Shown piece by piece: positions 35,201 through 42,928 of a stretch of 64,000 nucleotides of DNA. Numbering within the stretch: the first letter of the stretch is position 1; every line of letters begins with the position of its first letter. The position numbers and the translations under genes were made by a program. Origin of the DNA: Brasilonema sp. UFV-L1 (lineage in GTDB: Bacteria > Cyanobacteriota > Cyanobacteriia > Cyanobacteriales > Nostocaceae); contig NZ_QMEA01000014.1 of the NCBI RefSeq assembly GCF_012912105.1, forward strand, positions 16,551 through 80,550. Reading direction: 5' to 3'. The notes under the pieces were generated by a model that was not told the DNA's origin, did no database searches, and saw nothing but the letters and a program-made list of their open reading frames with translations.

Positions 35201-35346
35201 CTTACAACAACCGAGGGTTAGTTTATAAGAATAAGGGCAATAAAGATAAAGCTATACAAGACTTCCAAAAAATCTTGCAATTAAATAATGATGTTGAATT
35301 GAACGAAAAAGCAAAACAAGAACTTAAAGAACTAAGCACAAAATAA
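32281..35346 (+). CDS. CHAT-like caspase-fold domain, membrane segments and TPR array
   Basis: A 1021-residue protein. Residues 1-185 resemble a CHAT (caspase-HetF-TPR) protease domain: HFSGHG with His69 and LLNACYSE with Cys112 form the expected catalytic dyad. Three hydrophobic segments follow (about 202-222, 229-250 and 275-295), then a domain opening DIIVLLADFETSAEQKN (301-430). About fifteen 34-residue TPRs complete the protein (KKDYDRAIADYNQAIKLNPN type, about 450-1000). An odd number of helices would put the TPRs across the membrane from the protease domain, but a fourth weak helix cannot be excluded. It is coupled to the RHH gene. CHAT-TPR proteins occur in bacterial defence and cell-death systems; this membrane layout is unfamiliar to me. 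The repeats carry an exact 219-bp duplication. Confidence 0.82.
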   Translation: MKKILILSANPINTNNLRLDEEVREIQAAWERALNRENFELINKGAVRIDELRRTLLDHKPQIVHFSGHGTGTNGLVLENNSGEAQIVSTQSLSRFFELSKEQVECVLLNACYSETQAEAIFQHIDCVIGMGQSIPDNSAILFSKGFYDAIFGGRNYADAFKFGCNNIDLNNLSEFNTPTIKIRHRDFSPEDSITTQPYTPLFFIGTVVFGLIISLLGLFRLVLNDYGLITRILLGFGLIIFWLCCAYIYYPSSRIAGFNINFFRRFKQYKKLRRLALAGMVIIPLWGITGFYILELPTKDIIVLLADFETSAEQKNYRVTQNIFNKLNDAFQQYPDVKLQRLNKIITNRQDAVSEGESQKASIVIWGNYGVTSTNTQLSPHFEVLQTLEYLPEIGSLEQTASISELNSFQLQLRLSKQMSYLTHFTVGLIRYRVSDWEKAITNFSEALEQGDDSNKALNQKIIYFYRGTSYFSKKDYDRAIADFNQAIKLDQNDAYAYNNRGTSYFSKKDYDRAIADFNQAIKLDPNDALAYKNRGNFYDEKKDYDRAVADYNQAIKLNPNDAPAYNNRGVSYANKKDDERAIGDYNQAIKLDPNDAKAYYNRGVSYANKKDYDRAIADYNQAIKLNSNYAAAYNNRGLSYDNKKDYDRAIADLNQAIKLNPNYAAAYNNRGLSYANKKDYGRAIADYNQAIKLDQNYASAYYNRGLSYDNKKDYDRAIADLNQAIKLNPNDATAYYNRGLSYANKKDYDHAIADFNQAIKLDPNDALAYNNRGLSYNNKKDYDRAIADYTQAIKLDQNYASAYYNRGLSYDNKKDYDRAIADLNQAIKLNPNDATAYYNRGLSYANKKDYDHAIADFNQAIKLDPNDATAYYNRGLSYAYKKDDDHAIADYTQAIKLDPNYAAAYNNRGYSYLYKKDYDRAIADFNQAIKLDPKDAAAYDSRCELYRIKKDYDRAIANCKQAIILDPNYAAAYNNRGLVYKNKGNKDKAIQDFQKILQLNNDVELNEKAKQELKELSTK

Positions 35347-35360
35347 TAACAATAGATAAG

Positions 35361-35526
35361 GTAGGTTGGGGAACCAGCGCGAATGACGGCTTTCCCGACC
35401 TAGGCAAGTCTGGCGTTTAAGCGTAGCACAACCCAACAACAAACGTTTTGTGTTGGGTTTCCTGGCGTCAAACGCCACGCGCCTCAAGCCGGGGAACCCG
35501 TCCACGGCGGTGGCTCCCCAACCTAC
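35361..35526. mobile_element. 166-bp MITE-like element
   Basis: GTAGGTTGGGGA (35361-35372) is mirrored by TCCCCAACCTAC (35515-35526). Inside is another palindrome around ACCCAACAACAAACGTTTTGT and GTTGGGT, and GGCGTTT/AAACGCC pairs. No coding potential. It lies between the CHAT gene and the convergent fructosamine kinase gene, where it may also act as a transcription end. Confidence 0.65.
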
Positions 35527-35578
35527 TAGTGTTCCTGCGGATAACGTATAATTAATTTCTGGAAATGTCTAATGTGTC

Positions 35579-36454
35579 TTAGCGCGAAATCGCCAAAATC
35601 TGGGAAATCATCCGGTTGGCTTGCGATAAATAACCACCTCCAAATAAATTGAAATGGTTCAAGATGTGATACAGGTTGTAGAGAGTTTTTCTTTGCTCAT
35701 ATCCTTCGTCTAAGCGCCAAACTTCGTTATAACCCCGATAAAACGCAGGTGAGAAACCACCGAATAATTCTGTCATGGCGATATCAACTTCGCGATCGCC
35801 ATAATAAGTCGCTGGATCGAAAATCACTGGTTCTCCTGAAACAGTACACCCAGCATTTCCTCCCCACAAGTCACCATGTACCAAAGAAGGCTGGGGTTTG
35901 TGAGTGGCGAAGAGTTCTGGTATCGCCTCTAGTAACTTTTTCTCTTGGGGAAAATCACCTCGCCTGCGTCTTCCCAACTGGAATTGATAACCAAGTCGAT
36001 GTTTAGCATAAAACTCTGCCCAATCTGCTGTCCAAGTATTCACTTGAGGGGTGGAACCGATGGTATTGTTTATGTTCGACCCAAAACCTTGGTTGCTAGT
36101 AGCTTTATGCATCGCTGCTAACTTGCGCCCCATGTCTTCCCAAGATTTGGTATTACTTGAACCCATCTCTAACCATTCCAAAACTAGATAGCTAGAATCA
36201 GCGGCGGTACCCCAGCAAATCGGTTTAGGAACACGGATAGTAGCTGTTTGGTACATTTGCTGTAAACCTAGCGCCTCAGCCTCAAACATTGCGATTTGTG
36301 ACGCTTGATTGAACTTGACAAAATAGGTACGCTGAGCATCACAGACACTGTAACCTTGATTTATACATCCACCACCAACAGAACGCCGTTGTGACGATTG
36401 AAATTTTTCGCCAGTGACTTGGGTAATATTGGCATCAATTTCAGTCCACATCAT
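35579..36454 (-). CDS. Fructosamine kinase family protein
   Basis: A 291-residue aminoglycoside-phosphotransferase-fold kinase that repairs glycated proteins by phosphorylating ketoamine adducts. The N-lobe has VGGGCINQGYSV and YFVKFNQ (ATP Lys). The catalytic loop is LVHGDLWGGNAG and the metal-binding segment is VIFDPATYYGDREVD. The C-terminal FNLFGGGYLSQANRMI is typical of the bacterial fructosamine/ribulosamine kinase group. Length is normal and all catalytic residues are present. It is cytoplasmic and 60 bases from the M16 gene, probably one transcript. Confidence 0.93.
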   Translation of the reverse strand: MMWTEIDANITQVTGEKFQSSQRRSVGGGCINQGYSVCDAQRTYFVKFNQASQIAMFEAEALGLQQMYQTATIRVPKPICWGTAADSSYLVLEWLEMGSSNTKSWEDMGRKLAAMHKATSNQGFGSNINNTIGSTPQVNTWTADWAEFYAKHRLGYQFQLGRRRRGDFPQEKKLLEAIPELFATHKPQPSLVHGDLWGGNAGCTVSGEPVIFDPATYYGDREVDIAMTELFGGFSPAFYRGYNEVWRLDEGYEQRKTLYNLYHILNHFNLFGGGYLSQANRMISQILAISR

Positions 36455-36514
36455 ACAAATAGCAAATAGGGAGATGAGCAGGATGAGCGGGATAGCTTTG
36501 TGATCGTCGTTCGT

Positions 36515-37795
36515 CTAAGATGGTTTGATAACAACGACACCGTAAGCATCTGGGGAAAGGTACTCTTGTGCTGCTTGCATTAAGCTTGTTGCATCTTGAG
36601 CTTGAATGCGAGCTGGGTAGTTAAGTGCTGGTTTCAAGTCTCCTACGATTGATTGGTAGTAACCGTATAAAGTGGCGCGATCGCTTGGTGTTTCATTACG
36701 AAAAATAAATCTGTTAGCGACTTTTGTCCTGACACGAGCTATTTCCGCTTCCTTCACCATTTCTGTTTGCAGATTGCGGATATGCTGTACGATTGCAGCC
36801 TCTGTTGCCGATAGATTTTCTATTGTACACGAAGCTGTAATGTAAAATATCCCTTGTAACTGCTGAGTCATATTGCTCACAGAAATGTGGGAAACTAGCC
36901 CTTGCTCTTCGCGCAAATCTCGCACTAGCCTTGATGTGAATCCATGTCCTAAAATTCCGGCTAAAACATCTAACGCATAAGTTTTCTCTAATTCCTTCAA
37001 CCCAGGTACTCGCCAAACCATGACTAGCCTTGCTTGCTGGAGACTTTCATCAATAAATTCTTTGCGGACAATTTCTGTAAACTGAGGTTCAGGGTGAGCT
37101 GAGTGCTGAGTGATGAGTTGTGAGTTGTCAGTCTTTGCAGCTTTGCTAAAACCTTCTGTGACAATTTGAATTAACTCTTCCACAGGTAAATTCCCTACAG
37201 CCACAGCAGTTATTGAGCGAGGTTGATACCAGGTTGCATGAAAATCTCGCATTGCTTGCGATTGCAATTGAGAAATAACAGTTTCTGGTCCCAAAACAGG
37301 ACGCCGATAAGGTAACTTATCAAAAGCTGTCTCTATTGCCCGTTGAAAAGTGCGGCGACGGGGATTATCTTCGGAACGTCGAATTTCTTCTAGAACAACC
37401 AATCGTTCCCGTTCAAAGGCTTCGTTTGGTATGCTGGCATTGAGGACAACATCAATTTGCAGCGGGGCAAGCTCTGCAAAATCCTTGGGAGCAGTCGTAA
37501 TGTAGTAATGAGTATAGTCTTGACTTGTGGCAGCATTAGTAATCGCACCCCGCTGTTCAATTCGACGTTCAAATTCGCCGCTTGCCAGTCGCTCAGTTCC
37601 CTTAAAAATCATATGCTCAAGAAAGTGAGCCATACCGTTAATAGAATCTGACTCGGTAGCTGAACCAACGTTAACCCACAAACTCAGGTTAACTGCTTCA
37701 GATGGCATCTGCTCTACCACAATAGTTAAACCATCAGGCAATTGGTAAAGCTTTGGAGTATTAAGATCAGGAAAGTTTAGCAAGGTAATGGTCAT
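36515..37795 (-). CDS. M16 family zinc peptidase
   Basis: A 426-residue inverzincin with HFLEH (57-61), the HxxEH motif of active M16 peptidases, and a second-half domain without it, as expected. I chose the ATG at 37795 (MTITLLNFPDLNTPKLYQLP) because homologues begin there with a short lead before LPDGLTIVVEQMPSEAV. The longer frame to 37906 starts in a Cys-rich stretch unlike the family. It probably degrades peptides or pre-sequences in the cytoplasm, alone or with a partner M16 protein not seen here. Confidence 0.92.
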   Translation of the reverse strand: MTITLLNFPDLNTPKLYQLPDGLTIVVEQMPSEAVNLSLWVNVGSATESDSINGMAHFLEHMIFKGTERLASGEFERRIEQRGAITNAATSQDYTHYYITTAPKDFAELAPLQIDVVLNASIPNEAFERERLVVLEEIRRSEDNPRRRTFQRAIETAFDKLPYRRPVLGPETVISQLQSQAMRDFHATWYQPRSITAVAVGNLPVEELIQIVTEGFSKAAKTDNSQLITQHSAHPEPQFTEIVRKEFIDESLQQARLVMVWRVPGLKELEKTYALDVLAGILGHGFTSRLVRDLREEQGLVSHISVSNMTQQLQGIFYITASCTIENLSATEAAIVQHIRNLQTEMVKEAEIARVRTKVANRFIFRNETPSDRATLYGYYQSIVGDLKPALNYPARIQAQDATSLMQAAQEYLSPDAYGVVVIKPS

Positions 37796-38684
37796 TTGAA
37801 CTAGTGGGGTAAGCCTACACTTCTTTATCTTATGTGACGTACTCCCACAAGTCATGCAAGCATACAGTGTAGACTTCTCAGCGACTCCCGGTATCCCGTC
37901 GGACATTGGTTATATTTTTATCTTTACTTATAAAAAATGCTATAATTAATACAAGTAAATTACTGATAAACCGGTTGACTTTTTCGTCAAAAACAGGGGT
38001 TGCATGAGAAATTCTTACCACACAAGAGTCGTCATGGATCATTGTACAGAGCACACTGCCCGTTTCTGTAGCGTGTCCAGAGGATATATGGCGAGCGTAT
38101 GTACTAATCGACACAACTCTGTTCAGGCTTCTCCCAAGTTGAGCTTGGGAAGACTCTATGTTTTCATCAAAAGTCTGTAAAACTGGACAAGAAAAGGAAC
38201 ACATATGCGGAGAAATTTGTCAACAAGACTAGTGACTGAGAATAAACTGCCTATGCATACCACTACTACAGGCAACTAGGTACATACCACGATAACTCGT
38301 GGAGTTTTGCAGTTTGACACAGGTTCCACCCAAAGCTGAGTGCAGAGTCAAGAACAGAGCATTTGTGCGCTCACCCACTCGTACAAATGGAAATCTATTT
38401 CTAACTCAGCATCTTAGGCTAATATTTTATTAATGAGCAAACCCTTACACAGTCTCCTTTTTAGGAGAATAGTATTCTCATTACCTGCATATGCTGTCAG
38501 TCAATTAGCTGTTTCAATCAAGTATTTGCAAATGTCAAGTTAACTTTCACCGCTCGTTGTGCGAAATCTCATTTTTATTTCGCAAGTTAAGCATGTTTGA
38601 AGCGAAAAAATCTTTTTTCGTATTGCGAAATCTTTATCTGGTTTCACTTTCTGTTTAGCTCGTTAACGCATTACCCACAATACG
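37796..38684. other. Gene-free region before the polysaccharide cluster
   Basis: About 890 bases with no supported gene (a 108-codon minus frame at 37878-38204 has no recognisable features). It includes the hairpin CCCAAG-TTGAG-CTTGGG near 38138-38154 and the GCGAAAT motif group just before the cluster. Its length suits a complex promoter for the polysaccharide genes. Confidence 0.5.
38561..38631. promoter_or_regulatory. Cluster of GCGAAAT / ATTTCGC motifs upstream of the GT cluster
   Basis: GCGAAAT occurs at 38561-38567 and 38625-38631, its complement ATTTCGC at 38577-38583, and a CGAAAAAA-TC-TTTTTTCG hairpin at 38603-38620. The first pair forms a stem-loop. All lie 55-125 bases before the first glycosyltransferase start, a position suited to a regulator-binding region or a 5' leader structure. 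Confidence 0.35.
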
Positions 38685-39854
38685 GTGAATAAAATGAAGA
38701 GTGATTTCCCATTAGTGTCAGTTATCATTCCTGCATATAATGCAGAACCTTTCATCGGTCGAACTTTACAATCAGTCATATCTCAAACGTATCAAAACAT
38801 AGAAGTTTTAGTTGTTGACGATGGTTCGCGAGATAAAACACCCAAAATCGTAGAATCTTTTGCTCAAAAAGACAGTCGCATCACTCTTTTGAGACAACAA
38901 AATGCAGGAGTAGCATCAGCTCGTAATTTAGCAATTGAAAATTCTAAAGGTGAATACATTGCACCACTAGATGCTGATGATATCTGGTATCCCCAGAAAA
39001 TAGAAAAACAAGTGCAATGTATGTTAAAAGCAGACGAATCGGTGGGATTGGTCTATTCCTGGTCAGTGTTTATTGATGAAGAAGATGTCATAATTGGACA
39101 GTACAATCCTCATCACCATTTAAATGTTCTCAGCATAGAAGGAGAGGTTTACCCAGCACTGCTATATACGAACTTTATCAGCAGTGCAAGTGTTCCTCTG
39201 ATTCGTCGAGTTTGTTTTGAGAAAGTTGGTGGTTATAACCGCAAACTCAAAGAGCAGAATGCACAAGGTTGTGAGGATTGGGATATTTACTTGCGTATTG
39301 CTGAAAAGTATCAATTTCGAGTTGTACCTGAGTTTTTGATTGGGTATCGTCAGGTCAAGGCAAGTATGTCCAACAGTTGTAAGGCAATGGCGAAGTCTTA
39401 CAATCTATTTATGGGAGAATTTAAGAAAAAACACCCAGAAATTCCGACTCACATATATAACTGGTCTGAAAGTTCTTATTATGTCTATCTTGCATGGAAA
39501 AGTAGGGCAAGTGGAGATTATTGGAGTACACTAACTTGGTTTTACAAGAGCATTAGACTAGACTATAGTCCATTATTACTTCGACCAGTTCATCAATGCA
39601 TTATAGAATGCCTTGTCAAAATTGCAGCTAAGCCAATTACATCTTTGATTTGGCCAGACCATAATTCTTGGTTGCAGTTTCAGGAAAAACTGAATTCCCG
39701 AAAAGATAAAGTGGCGGTTAGTCAATTAACTACAGTTTCTGATGTCCAAAAGCAAATATCTCAATCTAACGCGCTTCCGCTGAAACCGCACGCAATAATT
39801 ATGTGGAAAAGATGGTTAAAAGTTCTGGAGCTTTGTCGTGAATTATCCCATTAA
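38685..39854 (+). CDS. GT2 family glycosyltransferase
   Basis: A 389-residue GT-A-fold enzyme starting at GTG 38685 or ATG 38694. Motifs: VSVIIPAYNAEPFIGRTLQS, VLVVDDGSRDKTP, and the metal-binding APLDADDIWYPQKIEKQV. The acceptor part has GCEDWDIYLRIAEKY, the ExD/ED motif of inverting GT2 enzymes. The C-terminal 100 residues are unassigned. It opens a same-strand cluster of polysaccharide genes and should add a sugar to a lipid-linked repeat unit. Sugar and linkage cannot be read from sequence. Confidence 0.9.
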   Translation: MNKMKSDFPLVSVIIPAYNAEPFIGRTLQSVISQTYQNIEVLVVDDGSRDKTPKIVESFAQKDSRITLLRQQNAGVASARNLAIENSKGEYIAPLDADDIWYPQKIEKQVQCMLKADESVGLVYSWSVFIDEEDVIIGQYNPHHHLNVLSIEGEVYPALLYTNFISSASVPLIRRVCFEKVGGYNRKLKEQNAQGCEDWDIYLRIAEKYQFRVVPEFLIGYRQVKASMSNSCKAMAKSYNLFMGEFKKKHPEIPTHIYNWSESSYYVYLAWKSRASGDYWSTLTWFYKSIRLDYSPLLLRPVHQCIIECLVKIAAKPITSLIWPDHNSWLQFQEKLNSRKDKVAVSQLTTVSDVQKQISQSNALPLKPHAIIMWKRWLKVLELCRELSH

Positions 39855-39916
39855 GTAAAGTGTTCAAAGGTTTTTCATATTTTCCTGAAACCTTCATGTA
39901 AAAAAAGGGGAACAAC

Positions 39917-41701
39917 ATGACAGAGGCAAAGGTAATAAAAACTTTATTACCAATACTGAAAATCTACCGTTGGGCAATTCCTATAATCATCATATTAGGA
40001 GTTTTGTCAGCATTTTTTGAAGGATTTGGGATTATTTTATTTATCCCTCTTCTACAAAGTAACGATTCTCAAACAACAAGTAATAGTGCTTTTGTAAATG
40101 TTCTGACAAAATTTTTTGTGAATGTTTCAGACAATGAACGTTTTGCTATTATCGCTTTTTGTATACTGGGCAGTATACTTTTGAAAAACTGCCTTTTTTA
40201 TAGCAACACGGTTTTGTTTGCTTGGTTGAATTCACGAATTGGACATCGATTGCGTTCAGGGATTTTTAATCAACTGTTGAGTGTCAGCTATTCCTTTTTA
40301 GAAGGTAGTGATTCAGGTAAGTTGATAAACACTCTGGCAAGAGAAACATGGCAAACTGGTACAGCTTTATCAACTCTAGTAACCCTGACTATTACTATTT
40401 GCACAGTCACTGTTTATGTAACTCTGCTGTTGCTTATCTCTTGGCAACTCACTTTAATAGTGAGTGTCTCGATGGTACTCATTTCCCTTTTTATCCAGTT
40501 CGTGACTCGCCAAGTAAAAGTTTTGGGAGAACAAGCTGTAGAAGCTAATTCCGATTTGGCAATCCGTATGTGGGAAGGGCTCGCAGGAATGAAGGTGATT
40601 CGAGCCTTTGGACGTGAATCTTATGAGCAACAACGTTTCGATACAGCATCAAAAAAGGTCGTTAACACCTTTTTAAAACTCGACATCGTTTCTGGATCTG
40701 TACAGCCAATATCTGAAGTATTATCGTCTCTTCTCATCCTGTGTATTCTGGTAGTTGCCTTACTGAAAGGTCTAAGTACCATTACGACGTTGCTGGCTTT
40801 CATTTTTCTTCTTTACCGCTTACAACCACAGGTAAAACTATTGGAAAGTACGCGGGTTACACTGATAGGTTTGACAAGTTCTGTCCAGGATGTCATGTAC
40901 TTTTTAGATAGGTCTGATAAACCTTACATTCATTCTGGTAATATTCCCTTGAAAAGTTTAGAACAAGGAATCTATTTTGAATCAGTAAACTTCCGCTACA
41001 ATCCTCAAGAAGATCTGGCACTTCAAGATGTGTCAATTTGTTTTCCTAAGGGTAAAACAACTGCGATTGTCGGTCCTTCAGGTGCGGGAAAGTCCACATT
41101 AATTAGCTTGATATGTCGTTTTTCTGATGTGACATCAGGCGAAATTTATGTAGATAAGTACCCCTTACGAGAACTGAACATAACTGACTGGCGTCATCAA
41201 ATTGCGATTGTTAGCCAGGATGTGTACATGTTTAGTACAACCGTCATGGAGAATATTGCCTATGGTCGGTTAGATGCAACAGAAACCGAAATCATAGAAG
41301 CGGCAAAACTTGCCAATGCTCATGACTTTATCATGCAACTGCCCGAAGGTTACTCCACAAAAGTAGGCGATCGCGGAGTCAGGCTTTCAGGAGGACAAAG
41401 ACAGCGTATTGCTTTAGCCCGCGCTATCATCCGCAATCCACAGATTCTCATTCTAGATGAAGCGACGAATGCTCTTGATACTATTTCTGAACACTTGATT
41501 CAAGAAGCCCTCAATACCCTGAGTCAAAGCCGTACAGTCATTGTCATCGCTCATCGTCTGTCTACAATCGAACAAGCCGATCAAATTATTGTGGTTGATA
41601 AAGGACGAGTTATCGAACAAGGTAACCTCCAACAGTTACTTGAGCAAGACGGTTTGTTTGCTCAACTTTATCATTTGCAATATCGCAATGCTTCCATTTG
41701 A
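39917..41701 (+). CDS. ABC exporter (fused permease and ATPase), HepA-like
   Basis: A 594-residue half-transporter. Six membrane helices lie in residues about 15-320; the ATPase follows with Walker A GPSGAGKST, signature LSGGQRQRIALARA, Walker B ILILDEATNALD and an H-loop in VIAHRLSTIEQ. The domain order and N-terminal KVIKTLLPILKIYRWAIP recall heterocyst-envelope exporter HepA and lipid-A/MsbA-type flippases. Among glycosyltransferase genes it probably moves a lipid-linked glycan or glycolipid across the inner membrane. A purine-rich GGGGAACAAC precedes the ATG. The HepA link is inference. Confidence 0.92.
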   Translation: MTEAKVIKTLLPILKIYRWAIPIIIILGVLSAFFEGFGIILFIPLLQSNDSQTTSNSAFVNVLTKFFVNVSDNERFAIIAFCILGSILLKNCLFYSNTVLFAWLNSRIGHRLRSGIFNQLLSVSYSFLEGSDSGKLINTLARETWQTGTALSTLVTLTITICTVTVYVTLLLLISWQLTLIVSVSMVLISLFIQFVTRQVKVLGEQAVEANSDLAIRMWEGLAGMKVIRAFGRESYEQQRFDTASKKVVNTFLKLDIVSGSVQPISEVLSSLLILCILVVALLKGLSTITTLLAFIFLLYRLQPQVKLLESTRVTLIGLTSSVQDVMYFLDRSDKPYIHSGNIPLKSLEQGIYFESVNFRYNPQEDLALQDVSICFPKGKTTAIVGPSGAGKSTLISLICRFSDVTSGEIYVDKYPLRELNITDWRHQIAIVSQDVYMFSTTVMENIAYGRLDATETEIIEAAKLANAHDFIMQLPEGYSTKVGDRGVRLSGGQRQRIALARAIIRNPQILILDEATNALDTISEHLIQEALNTLSQSRTVIVIAHRLSTIEQADQIIVVDKGRVIEQGNLQQLLEQDGLFAQLYHLQYRNASI

Positions 41702-41722
41702 CAAAGCAAGGTTAAGCGTTTT

Positions 41723-42928
41723 ATGCCTTACAGCATCATCGAAATCGAAGTCACTCAACCTTTGCCCACTATCTCACTTTCAGAAAGTGACACAGGTATT
41801 GCGTTGATTTTACGACGTAAAGATCAGCCCATCGGCTTTTTGATGCAAGCACTACCAGCAAAAAGTGTGCTTAGCCCGGAAGATTTAGCTCAATTGATTG
41901 CTAAGGAAGTTGGAACTAAACTCCTTCAGGAAAGTATACGAGAAGAATTAATTGCTAAAATCGATTTCAAACCACTCCCTTCGGTAACGGTAGCAATTTG
42001 TACAAAAGACCGACCTGATGATTTAGCTCGTTGTCTAAATCATTTACTGGCGCTTAAAAGTGCAGACGACGCTTTTGAAGTGCTGGTGGTTGATAATGCT
42101 TCTAGTGATGAACGAACACACCAAGTTTGCAGTGCATTACCTGGGGTGCGCTACGTTCGAGAAATGAAAGGCGGTTTGGGCTTTGCCCGAAATCGGGCAC
42201 TCCAGGAAGCAACAGGCGAGATGATAGCCTTTATTGATGATGATGTGGTGGTAGATCGTCAGTGGTGGCGCGGATTGACAGCAGCGATTGCCGAAAATCC
42301 TGATGCAGCAGCTTTTACTGGTTTAGTTTTACCCTATGAACTCGTAACACAAGCGCAAATTTTGTTTGAAGAACGAGGTGGTTTTCGTCGCGGCTTTGAG
42401 AAAATTCACTACGGACAAGTCTTACCAGGTAATAGTTTTTATCCGTGTGGGGCAGGAATGTTTGGAGCTGGATGCAATATGACATTTCGCACAGAGGTTT
42501 TACTCAAACTTGGTGGTTTTGACGAAGCCCTCGCAGCCCCTCGCCCAGGAGGTGATGATTTAGATATTTTTTATCGGGTGATTCGAGAGGGCTATTCACT
42601 GGCTTATGAACCTCGATATATGGTTTTTCATAGACATCGTCGGGAATATGAAAAACTGCGTCATCAATATTGGACTTGGGGTTTGGGACTTATGGCATTT
42701 ATGGTGAAGTCCTACACAAGTGACGCTGCTAAACGTTCTGCGTTGAGCAAAACTATTCTCTGGTGGTTCAAAGACGAGTTGCGTCAAATCAAGCAATGTC
42801 TGAGAAATCAGCATCCCCTACCGTTAGAGATGATCCTGGCAGAATTGTGGGGTGGTGTTGTTGGAATTTTAGGAGAATACCCTCGTTCACTACGACGTGC
42901 AGAACAAATTCGGAGGCAATTTTCATGA
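41723..42928 (+). CDS. GT2 glycosyltransferase with N-terminal accessory domain
   Basis: A 401-residue protein. Residues 1-90 form a small accessory domain (IALILRRKDQPIGFLMQALP) found also, in diverged form, in the next gene. The GT2 core starts SVTVAICTKDRPDDLARCLN, with VLVVDNASSDERT, the metal motif AFIDDDVVVDRQWW and PGGDDLDIFYRVI as acceptor-side acidic motif. It starts 22 bases after the ABC exporter and overlaps the next GT2 gene by 4 bases (ATGA), so all three are co-translated. Sugar specificity is unknown. Confidence 0.9.
   Translation: MPYSIIEIEVTQPLPTISLSESDTGIALILRRKDQPIGFLMQALPAKSVLSPEDLAQLIAKEVGTKLLQESIREELIAKIDFKPLPSVTVAICTKDRPDDLARCLNHLLALKSADDAFEVLVVDNASSDERTHQVCSALPGVRYVREMKGGLGFARNRALQEATGEMIAFIDDDVVVDRQWWRGLTAAIAENPDAAAFTGLVLPYELVTQAQILFEERGGFRRGFEKIHYGQVLPGNSFYPCGAGMFGAGCNMTFRTEVLLKLGGFDEALAAPRPGGDDLDIFYRVIREGYSLAYEPRYMVFHRHRREYEKLRHQYWTWGLGLMAFMVKSYTSDAAKRSALSKTILWWFKDELRQIKQCLRNQHPLPLEMILAELWGGVVGILGEYPRSLRRAEQIRRQFS

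Noticed and set aside
33655..35250. Regularly spaced repeats resembling a CRISPR or tandem array
   Set aside because: The period is 102 bp, exactly 34 codons, in frame within a TPR protein; there are no spacers and no cas genes nearby.
37878..38204. 108-codon minus-strand frame upstream of the M16 gene
   Set aside because: No family features, no good start context, and it overlaps a hairpin and repeat fragments in a likely promoter region.
42763..42924. Longer N-terminus for the second tandem GT2 gene
   Set aside because: It would overlap the upstream gene by over 160 bases; the ATG at 42925 has a GGAGG site and a standard ATGA overlap.
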